This document shows, piece after piece, positions 18,111-28,418 of a DNA stretch of 64,000 nucleotides. The position numbers and the translations under genes are program-made. The notes below the pieces were generated by a model that worked only from the letters and a program-made list of their open reading frames with translations, searched no databases and was not told the DNA's origin. Position 1 is the stretch's first letter. The number at the start of each line of letters is the position of its first letter. Origin of the DNA: Nitratireductor sp. XY-223 (lineage in GTDB: Bacteria; Pseudomonadota; Alphaproteobacteria; Rhizobiales; Rhizobiaceae). Where the stretch lies: positions 806,001-870,000 of the forward strand of contig NZ_SPNT01000001.1 in the NCBI RefSeq assembly GCF_004959855.1, written 5' to 3'.

Positions 18111-19281
18111 GCTGGTCGTCCGTCAGAACCTCGTCCGTGTCGGCGCCCATGACAGGCGGCGCGCGGCGATAGGTCACCGGCGTCTTCGACAGTTTGAGAG
18201 GATTGCCGATCAGCGACACCCGGCCGTCCGCGGCTGCCGCGGTGTCCATGTCGATCCGCATGTCACGGGCCGCCACCTGGTCGGAGGAAAACACCCGGTC
18301 GAGCGTATTGACCGGTCCTGCCGGAACCTTCAGGGCCTCAAGGCCGGCAATCACCGTGTCGGTGGCTCTCGCTCGCAGGATCTCCTGCACGATGGGGATC
18401 AGCTCCGCCCGGTTCTCGAGTCGCGCCGGGTTGGTGGAAAACCGCGGGTCCGTGGCCAGTTCCGGCCGGCCCAGCCAACCGGCGAAGCGTTCGAACTGCG
18501 CATCGTTGCCGACGGCGACGGTGACGTGGCCGTCGGCGGTTTCGAACACCTGGTAGGGGGCGATATTGGGATGGCCGTTGCCACGCCGCTGCGGCACGGC
18601 GTCAGTGGTCAGGAAGTTGACACCCTCGTTGATCAGCCAGGCGATCTGGCTGTCCACCAGCGCCAGGTCGATGTGCTGGCCTTCGCCGGTGCGGTTGCTG
18701 TGGCGCAGCGCCGCCAGGATGCCGACCGCCGCGTACATGCCGCACATGACATCGGCAATACCGACGCCGACCTTCATCGGCTCGCCGTCGGGCGCGCCGG
18801 TCAGGCTCATGATGCCGCCATAGCCCTGCGCCATCAGGTCGTAGCCGGGCTTGGAGGCGTTGGGCCCGGTCTGGCCGAAGCCGGAGATCGAGCAATAGAC
18901 CAGATGCGGGAAGTCGCGCAGCATGGTGTCGTGGTCGAGGCCGTATTTGGCCAGCGACCCCGGCTTGAAATTCTCGATCAGCACGTCGGCCGAGGCCGCA
19001 AGCGCGCGCACGGCCTGCTGCCCCTCAGGATTGCTGATATCGAGCGCGACGGACTTCTTGTTGCGGTTGGCGCTCATGAAATAGGCGCTGAGACCGGTTC
19101 GTTCGCCGTCAGGGCCGTTGACGAAGGGCGGCCCCCAGGTACGGGTATCGTCGCCTCCGGTCTTGGGGTTTTCGACCTTGATCACTTCGGCCCCGAGATC
19201 GCCCAGCAGTTGGGTACAGGTCGGGCCGGCGAGAATGCGGCTGAGATCGAGGATGACGAGCCCATCCAATGCACCTGCCAT
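18067..19281 (-). CDS. Family III CoA-transferase (CaiB/BaiF)
   Basis: 404 residues from the ATG at 19281; a GTG three codons earlier is too close to the AGGGAG site. The family III catalytic aspartate is D148 in KPGYDLMAQG, with NPKTGGDDTRTW and LIENFKPGSL as further family landmarks. It should activate a free acid by moving CoA from a donor such as succinyl-CoA. Last gene of the leftward operon after the dehydrogenase-like and ThDP genes. In 3-sulfinopropionate degraders, as I recall, a family III transferase (Act) activates the sulfino acid for the desulfinase (Acd). Formyl-CoA transferase-like activity is an alternative. Confidence 0.9.
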   Translation of the reverse strand: MAGALDGLVILDLSRILAGPTCTQLLGDLGAEVIKVENPKTGGDDTRTWGPPFVNGPDGERTGLSAYFMSANRNKKSVALDISNPEGQQAVRALAASADVLIENFKPGSLAKYGLDHDTMLRDFPHLVYCSISGFGQTGPNASKPGYDLMAQGYGGIMSLTGAPDGEPMKVGVGIADVMCGMYAAVGILAALRHSNRTGEGQHIDLALVDSQIAWLINEGVNFLTTDAVPQRRGNGHPNIAPYQVFETADGHVTVAVGNDAQFERFAGWLGRPELATDPRFSTNPARLENRAELIPIVQEILRARATDTVIAGLEALKVPAGPVNTLDRVFSSDQVAARDMRIDMDTAAAADGRVSLIGNPLKLSKTPVTYRRAPPVMGADTDEVLTDDQLNLERPGQTVQRGA

Positions 19282-19293
19282 GATGGTCACTCC

Positions 19294-20913
19294 CTAAATG
19301 CGTCCGTCATAGGATTGCGGGTCGATGACCGCCGCGATGACTGAGAACCGGTCTGCCCCCAGCGCCTCGACCAGGGCCTGGTGCAGTTCCCTTCGGCTGG
19401 TCACGGTGTGCCCGTATCCGCCGAACGCCCGGCCGATGGCTGCGAAATCGTGGCTGCCGAAATCGACGCCAGCGTTGCCCAGTTGCCGCTGCCGCTGCTT
19501 CAGCTCGATCAGCGCCAGGCTGGAATCGACAAAAACGACGAAGATGGCGCGGCTGCCGAGTTCGGCCGCCGTCGACAGTTCGCCGGCGACCATGAGCATG
19601 CCGGCGTCGCCGGAAAATGATACGACCGGTCGCTCCGGATCGGCATGTTTGACCCCGATCGCCAATGGTACGGCGCATCCCATCGTGCAAAACGCCGTGG
19701 ACTGCAGCAGGCTGCGCGGCTCGTAGCACGTCCACATCTGCGACAACAGAATGCGGTGAGCGCCGGAATCCACGGTGGCGATGGTGTCGCGCGGCAGCGT
19801 ACGCCGGCATTCGTCGACGATAGCCGCCGGCCCCCAGTCGCCGTCGCTTGGAAAATTCCCGGCCAGCCGTGCTTTCGCCGTCTCGATTTCGCCGTTTGCC
19901 CAGGTCTCTCCCGCCGCGACGCCCGCCTGCAACGCCGCGAGCGTCGCTCCGGCATCGCTGACGAAATGCAGTGATGCCTGGTGCATGTAGTGATGGTTCG
20001 GCCCGGCGGTGATGTCGACGACATTGACCTTTGCCGGGTCCCAGACTTCGCGCCAGCCGGTACGCATCTCGATCGGATCGTAGCCGACGCACAGGATGAG
20101 ATCGGCTGACTGAACGAACGGGATCAGCGTTCTGTCGGCGAGTGGTGACAGGCCTGCGCCGCCGAGGCACAGTGGATGGTTCTCGGGAACGATTCCCTTG
20201 GCCTTGTAGGTGGTCACCAGCGGCACGCGGTAGTTTTCGGCAAAGGCCCGGACGGCGTCGCCGGCCTCGTCCTTCAGCGCATCGAGCCCGACAATCATCA
20301 CCGGTCGTCTGGCGCGGCGCAACCACTCTCTGGCGCGGTCGAGGTCAGGGCCCTCGGCGGGCGCCGTGGGCGAGGCGGCTGCCCGCCGGCGTGGCCGCAC
20401 GGCACCCGGCTTCGCATCGGCGACCGAGATCGGAACGTCGATATGCACCGGCCCGGCGCGGCCTTCCGTCGCCATGCCGACCGCTTTGTCGGCAATGGTG
20501 TCGGCGCCTTCGGCCGTCAGCATGAACGTCGCCCGGGTGATCGGCGCGAACACCGCCTGGTGGTCGAGGATCTGATGCGTGTAGGTCAGTGCCTCGTCGG
20601 CATCGACACAGCCGGTCAGCACGATCAGCGGCACCCGGTCCTGTTCCGCATTGGCGACGACGTTGACGCCGTTGAGCGCCCCCGGTCCGACGGTCGCGAC
20701 CAGGATGCCCGGCGCGCCGGTACGGTGGTGCACACCCTCGGCCATGAAGCCGGCATTGTTCTCGTGCTTGGCGAGCACGAAGTCGATGCCCGCCTTCCGC
20801 AGAGCGTCGACGATGGTCAGCACCTCGCCGCCCGGCATGCCGAAGGCATGGCGGCAACCGGCCTCGTAAAGCCGCCGCGCCAGCAGGTCGGCGGCGCGCA
20901 GATCGCCCGTCAT
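19294..20913 (-). CDS. ThDP-dependent enzyme, acetolactate-synthase-like
   Basis: 539 residues with the three-domain layout of this superfamily. E51 (KHENNAGFMAEG) is the cofactor-activating glutamate; GPGALNGVNVVANA and GPVHIDVPI follow. The C-terminal cofactor motif is unusual: GDA (in SFSGDAGML) replaces the common GDG, and VDSSLALI stands where N-N is normal. It may decarboxylate a 2-oxo acid or join/cleave an acyl-CoA; the reaction is not deducible. Its start overlaps the stop of the dehydrogenase-like gene by ATGA, and 12 bases separate its stop from the CoA-transferase ATG, so the three proteins are made together. Confidence 0.85.
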   Translation of the reverse strand: MTGDLRAADLLARRLYEAGCRHAFGMPGGEVLTIVDALRKAGIDFVLAKHENNAGFMAEGVHHRTGAPGILVATVGPGALNGVNVVANAEQDRVPLIVLTGCVDADEALTYTHQILDHQAVFAPITRATFMLTAEGADTIADKAVGMATEGRAGPVHIDVPISVADAKPGAVRPRRRAAASPTAPAEGPDLDRAREWLRRARRPVMIVGLDALKDEAGDAVRAFAENYRVPLVTTYKAKGIVPENHPLCLGGAGLSPLADRTLIPFVQSADLILCVGYDPIEMRTGWREVWDPAKVNVVDITAGPNHHYMHQASLHFVSDAGATLAALQAGVAAGETWANGEIETAKARLAGNFPSDGDWGPAAIVDECRRTLPRDTIATVDSGAHRILLSQMWTCYEPRSLLQSTAFCTMGCAVPLAIGVKHADPERPVVSFSGDAGMLMVAGELSTAAELGSRAIFVVFVDSSLALIELKQRQRQLGNAGVDFGSHDFAAIGRAFGGYGHTVTSRRELHQALVEALGADRFSVIAAVIDPQSYDGRI

Positions 20914-22118
20914 GATGTCGTCCCCGCGTTCCGCGCATGGCCGTTGCGGGTCTGTGGCGTCTTGATCCCCAGGAGGTTGCCGGCGACCTGGGTGCGCAGG
21001 ATCTGCGCCGTGCCGCCGCCGATGGTGAACATGCGCACGTCGCGATACATGCGCTCCAGCGGCTCCCTGTCGCCGTACCCGCGAGCGCCGAATATCTGCA
21101 GTGCGTCGCTGACCACCTTGATCGCCGCTTCCGAGGCGAACAGTTTCGCCCGTGCCGCCATGGTCATGTCGGGGAACGGGCTGCCGTGCGGCCCGCGCGA
21201 GCGCGCCGCTTCGTGCAGCATCAGTCGCGAGGCATGGACCGCGGTGTCCATGTCTGCGAGCATCCATTGCAGGCCCTGGAACTCAGCCAGCGGCCGGCCG
21301 AACTGCTGGCGCTCGAGCAGATATCGCCGGGCGTGGTCGAGCGCCCCCGCCGCGACCCCCATCGCCACCGCGCCGGCGCCGACGCGTTGGCTGTTATAGG
21401 CATTCATCAGATCGGCGAAGCCGCGCCGGAATCCGGAGGGCGGCACCAGCGCCATTGTCTCATCGACCTCCAGGCCGTCAAACGCCAGCTCGGCCTCGGG
21501 CATGCCGCACAGCCCCATTGTCCGTTCGCGGCGCACGATCTCGAAACCCTTCGGCTCGATGCCGCGTTCGGGATCGCGGAGCACGATGAAGCCGCCGATG
21601 CCGCGTTCGCGATCGTCCTCGTCCACGACCCGCGCGAAGATCAAATGCAGCCTCGAAATTCCGCCGCCGGTAATCCAGTGCTTTCGGCCGGTGATGCGAT
21701 AGGTCGAGCCGACCTTGCGCGCCGTCGTCGTCATTTCCGTGGCGGCGCTGCCGGCCTCCGGCTCCGTGATGCAGATCGCCGGCTTGTCGCCGGAGAGCAC
21801 AATGGGTGCGCAGAAGGCTTTCTGGTCCTTGGTACCATAGGCCATGATGGCGCTGATCGCGCCCATATTGGCCTCCACCACGATGCGTGCCGAAAGCGTG
21901 CAGGCCTTGGCGACCTCCTCGATCGCCAGCACCGCATCGTGGAACGATGCGCCCTGGCCGCCATACTCGCGGGGCAGGGTCATTCCCATCAGCCCGGCCT
22001 CGGTCAGGTCGATGACATTGTCCCAGCAATAGCTGCGTTTCTTGTCCCAATGGTCGGCACGCGGTGCAAATTTAACGGCCAATTCACGGGCTCTTTCCTG
22101 GAATGGGTTGGTGGTCAT
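20910..22118 (-). CDS. Acyl-CoA-dehydrogenase-fold protein lacking catalytic glutamates; candidate sulfino-acyl-CoA desulfinase
   Basis: 402 residues with all landmarks of the flavin acyl-CoA dehydrogenase fold (PREYGGQG, ITEPEAGSAATEM, GRKHWITGG, QQFGRPLAEFQ, QIFGARGYGD). The usual catalytic base just before G-T-(A/S)-Q is glycine (G368 in IGGGTAQIL), and the alternative position used by isovaleryl-CoA dehydrogenase is glutamine (Q244 in NSQRVGAG). That pair, Gln and Gly, is what was reported for 3-sulfinopropionyl-CoA desulfinase of Advenella, which shows no dehydrogenase activity and relies on an arginine; R78 is a possible counterpart. AAAGGAGG precedes the ATG. First gene of its operon, divergent from a LysR gene. 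Confidence 0.85.
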   Translation of the reverse strand: MTTNPFQERARELAVKFAPRADHWDKKRSYCWDNVIDLTEAGLMGMTLPREYGGQGASFHDAVLAIEEVAKACTLSARIVVEANMGAISAIMAYGTKDQKAFCAPIVLSGDKPAICITEPEAGSAATEMTTTARKVGSTYRITGRKHWITGGGISRLHLIFARVVDEDDRERGIGGFIVLRDPERGIEPKGFEIVRRERTMGLCGMPEAELAFDGLEVDETMALVPPSGFRRGFADLMNAYNSQRVGAGAVAMGVAAGALDHARRYLLERQQFGRPLAEFQGLQWMLADMDTAVHASRLMLHEAARSRGPHGSPFPDMTMAARAKLFASEAAIKVVSDALQIFGARGYGDREPLERMYRDVRMFTIGGGTAQILRTQVAGNLLGIKTPQTRNGHARNAGTTS

Positions 22119-22185
22119 CGAGGCCTCCTTTGGCGGGATGACAACCATCCTAAAGCGTATTAAATTCACCACAATCGAATAAATA

Positions 22186-22195
22186 TTGATATCAA
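22186..22195. promoter_or_regulatory. Palindrome, candidate LysR operator
   Basis: TTGATATCAA is a perfect 10-bp palindrome 19 bases before the LysR ATG, inside the 96-base gap between the divergent LysR and dehydrogenase-like genes. It fits an A/T-bounded LysR core site. The region around it is the most AT-rich of the island. Confidence 0.4.
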
Positions 22196-22214
22196 ATACA
22201 GGATTTATTGATTT

Positions 22215-23075
22215 ATGCAGACCAGATCGTTGCGAACGCTGGCGAAAATCGCCCGGATCGGATCCTTCGCCGCGACGGCGGAGCAGCTCAACATGACACT
22301 GTCGGCGGTCTCCATGCAGATGAAAACGCTGGAGCGCGACCTCGATGTGGCGCTGTTCGACCGATCCTTCCGGCCGCCGAAACTGACGCCACAGGGTCGT
22401 GCCATCGCTGGCCGCGCCGAACGACTGCTTACCGCCGAGGACGAACTGCTGCAGTTGTGCAGTCCCGGCAACCAACTGGTCGGCCGTTTCCGTATCGGCT
22501 TCATCGCCACGGCAAGCGTTCGCTTGCTGCCGGATTTCCTGCGCCATGCCGGCATCCGGGCGCCGCGGGCCCGTTTCGATCTCGAAACCGGATTGTCGGA
22601 AGCGCTGGAGGAAAAGGTCCTTGGCGGTCAGCTCGACGCGGCCGTCGTCACGGCTTCCGGCAAACCTGACCCGCAGCTTGACTATCTGACCTTGCGCGTC
22701 GAACCCCTGGTCTATGCCCTGCCGGCGGCGGCCCGGGACCGGCCGCTTGACGACCTTGTCGAAGAGATGCCGTTTCTGCATTTCGCGCCGGGCACCGGCA
22801 TCGGCAAGCTGATCGCCGCCTATATCGGCCGTCCCGATGGCCTGCGCCCACGAAACACCATCGTGCTCGACGGCGTCGAGGCCATCGTGGAATGTGTCAA
22901 ATCGGGCCTCGGCCTGACACTGTTGCCCGCTGCCGATATCGGTCGATACGCCGATGAGCGGCTCGCCACGCGGACGCCGCAGGGCCTCGAACCGACACGG
23001 AAAATCGTGCTGGCGACGCTGAAAGGCAGCGCCGCCCATGGCAGGCGGGCTCTGCTTGAGGCGCTGTTTCGCTGA
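22215..23075 (+). CDS. LysR-family regulator of the leftward CoA operon
   Basis: 286 residues. Winged helix at the N-terminus (RSLRTLAKIARIGSF, then AAEQLNMTLSAVSMQMKTLE, residues 4-41), effector domain from about 90 onward. It is divergent from the desulfinase-like/ThDP/CoA-transferase operon, which it most likely controls through the palindrome at 22186-22195. It differs clearly from the other LysR protein at 11128, so the island has two independent regulators. The short recognition helix uses the unusual LSAVSMQ in place of the common QPAVS. Confidence 0.9.
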   Translation: MQTRSLRTLAKIARIGSFAATAEQLNMTLSAVSMQMKTLERDLDVALFDRSFRPPKLTPQGRAIAGRAERLLTAEDELLQLCSPGNQLVGRFRIGFIATASVRLLPDFLRHAGIRAPRARFDLETGLSEALEEKVLGGQLDAAVVTASGKPDPQLDYLTLRVEPLVYALPAAARDRPLDDLVEEMPFLHFAPGTGIGKLIAAYIGRPDGLRPRNTIVLDGVEAIVECVKSGLGLTLLPAADIGRYADERLATRTPQGLEPTRKIVLATLKGSAAHGRRALLEALFR

Positions 23076-23401
23076 ATTCAGGCGAGGGCGCGTCCGTATC
23101 GATTTCTCAGCTGCGCAAGATCGAGGATTTTCAGTCCGGAGTAATACCAGACTGGCCATTCCCGATTCTCATATCCCGAATAACTGTTTCGTTCCCATCA
23201 TCCCTGGGAATCATTTTACATGTATCCGGGACATATCCGATGTGGGACATATATATCCGCAATGCCCTCCCGACACGTGTAAGTCGTCAAAAGGGTACTA
23301 TTCACAACCTATGGGATATGGAAACACCGGGTGCAAATGTGAAAAGCGGGCACGCTGGCTGCAGCCGGTACAAGCCTGTTGCGTTTTATCGTAAAATGCG
23401 C

Positions 23402-23423
23402 CTTGCGGTTGATTCGCCGCAAG
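23402..23423. repeat. Inverted repeat (hairpin 1)
   Basis: CTTGCGG (23402-23408) and CCGCAAG (23417-23423) pair across an 8-base loop. It ends four bases before a second, longer hairpin. Confidence 0.5.
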
Positions 23424-23427
23424 CAAA

Positions 23428-23465
23428 CTGAGATCGGCTTTGGCTGCAACCAGAGCCGATCTCAG
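23428..23465. repeat. Inverted repeat (hairpin 2)
   Basis: Perfect 12-bp arms, CTGAGATCGGCT (23428-23439) and AGCCGATCTCAG (23454-23465), with a 14-base loop. No T-run follows on either strand, so it is not an ordinary terminator. It could belong to a small RNA or be a remnant of a mobile element. Confidence 0.55.
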
Positions 23466-23618
23466 AATCAAAATGACCTGCAAAACGATTTCGGTACACC
23501 GCACGCAGGTCACTCGGTCAAAAGGGAATCTATGCCCTCCGTTAACATAGAGAAGTATAGCGTTCCTAAACGACTCGGGCAAGTGCGGTGTGCCTTCGAC
23601 CTTTGAAGGAACACGCAT

Positions 23619-24017
23619 ATGTTATTGGAAGAAAAGATCGAATTAATTCGAGACGCAATACGGGACCACCAACAAGTCACCGGCTTGTGCAATCAATATC
23701 CCCGAGAATTCTGCCCCCACGCGCTCGGCACCAAAAACGGCAAATGGAACACTCTGGTGTGGCAGTTTGGCGGCCTTTCAGAAAAGGGATTACCACCAGA
23801 AGGGGCTTGGCGATGCATGGAACTGATCGACCTTGATCAAATTGCACAGCGTCCGGGCGTATGGCATCGGGGATTTGTTTTCGGTCGGGGCGAGCAAACG
23901 TGCATCGACCGTATGGATACTGTAGTTGACGGCGATCACAGTGCCGAAGTTCGCGAAACTTTTGGCGGGCGTATTCGGCAGCGCGGGCTTCAGCCTCAAC
24001 GCCGGAGAAGATTGTAG
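23619..24017 (+). CDS. Small conserved-looking hypothetical protein with a run-on C-terminus
   Basis: 132 residues. The first 105 look like a real protein: CNQYPREFCPHALGTKNGK, a WQFGG motif, GAWRCMELIDLDQI and a closing EQTCIDRMDTVVD resemble small unassigned proteins that normally end about there. The last 27 residues turn into arginine-rich low complexity and lie opposite the tail of the minus-strand gene 23677-24126, suggesting the original stop codon has been lost. A ribosome-binding site (GAAGGAAC) lies before the ATG. Function unknown. Confidence 0.5.
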   Translation: MLLEEKIELIRDAIRDHQQVTGLCNQYPREFCPHALGTKNGKWNTLVWQFGGLSEKGLPPEGAWRCMELIDLDQIAQRPGVWHRGFVFGRGEQTCIDRMDTVVDGDHSAEVRETFGGRIRQRGLQPQRRRRL

Positions 24018-24126
24018 TGTAAATGCCACCGTCTCCTGTCGGTTCGACACAAGTGACAAGCCAATCACCCGGCAGGGGTTCATCTGCATATATTTCGGCT
24101 ACTGCATCGATTCGATTCTCAAGCAT
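23677..24126 (-). CDS. Small hypothetical protein, probably lost its stop codon
   Basis: 149 residues in the open frame, but only about the first 60 look protein-like: MLENRIDAVAEIYADEPLPG, then GDGGIYTTIFSGVEAEARAAEYA, an acidic alpha/beta pattern seen in short hypothetical proteins. From about residue 62 it reads antisense through the plus-strand gene at 23619 and becomes cysteine/arginine-rich. Probably a gene of about 60-65 codons whose end was removed. Function unknown; the true 3' end may be near 23940. Confidence 0.4.
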   Translation of the reverse strand: MLENRIDAVAEIYADEPLPGDWLVTCVEPTGDGGIYTTIFSGVEAEARAAEYARQKFRELRHCDRRQLQYPYGRCTFARPDRKQIPDAIRPDAVQFDQGRSVPCIAKPLLVVIPFLKGRQTATPECSICRFWCRARGGRILGDIDCTSR

Positions 24127-24252
24127 CTATACACCTATTCCCAATTACATGTCTGTGAGGGATATATCTGACGCACATTGATTCAGACAAAATGAGAACA
24201 AATCATTTTTAATGTATATTATTCAATAGTTTATATGCCTGTTGCAAATTGA

Positions 24253-24267
24253 GAACAAATGCAGTAC
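24253..24267 (+). promoter_or_regulatory. LexA-binding SOS box upstream of recA
   Basis: GAAC, seven bases, GTAC: seven of eight positions match the alphaproteobacterial SOS box GAAC-N7-GAAC. It lies 59 bases before the recA ATG. A second GAAC at 24196-24199 lacks a proper partner. Confidence 0.7.
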
Positions 24268-24325
24268 ATTTTTTCCGTGCGGCTTTCATTGCCAGTGATG
24301 CGTATATAACCTAAAGGTGGACGGA

Positions 24326-25420
<1,095 letters not shown>

Positions 25421-25444
25421 AATTCCCCAACCGCAATTCCGACG

Positions 25445-25484
25445 CGGCCGGCGGCATTGACGATGCCGCCGGCCGATTTCGTTT
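25445..25484 (+). terminator. Intrinsic terminator between recA and alaS
   Basis: Perfect 13-bp GC-rich arms, CGGCCGGCGGCAT (25445-25457) and ATGCCGCCGGCCG (25463-25475), a 5-base loop and then ATTTCGTTT. Confidence 0.85.
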
Positions 25485-25607
25485 GCCGCAATGGAAATCG
25501 CGGGGTGGCCGGAGGCTGCGGCTGGACAGTCCCTCGCGGGGCGGATAAAAGCCGAACGGGCCCGTCGCGGCGGCGGCGGGCATGAATTTGTAATCAAAGG
25601 GCGTTCC

Positions 25608-28265
<2,658 letters not shown>

Positions 28266-28418
28266 CGGGCCGCAAGCCAGCCACTCGAGACGTTTCTTTG
28301 TTCCTTCATCATTGCGCAAAGCGTTGCCGGCGCGCGCGTGCCGTCAAAAAACGGTGCGGTTGTGATGTCACATGGGATGCCTATAAGCTTGGGTATGGAC
28401 ACTAGGGAGCGGCTCAAA

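Larger units (their letters stand above)
23076..23618. other. AT-richer non-coding stretch with hairpins
   Basis: These 543 bases separate the LysR gene from a small hypothetical ORF. Base composition drops relative to the flanks. I see no believable gene. It holds two adjacent inverted repeats (23402-23423 and 23428-23465) and repeated ATATCCG/GGGACATAT words around 23220-23265. Confidence 0.4.

Noticed and set aside
18067-20913. Oxalate degradation pair (formyl-CoA transferase plus oxalyl-CoA decarboxylase)
   Set aside because: The gene classes would fit, but the ThDP protein looks acetolactate-synthase-like rather than Oxc-like, and an atypical acyl-CoA dehydrogenase leads the operon. Kept only as an alternative.
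23240-23606. Short plus-strand frames in the AT-richer stretch
   Set aside because: They cross the inverted repeats, have no ribosome-binding site and no protein-like composition.
24196-24210. Second SOS box before recA
   Set aside because: GAAC is present but the second half is TTTT, so it lacks a proper partner.
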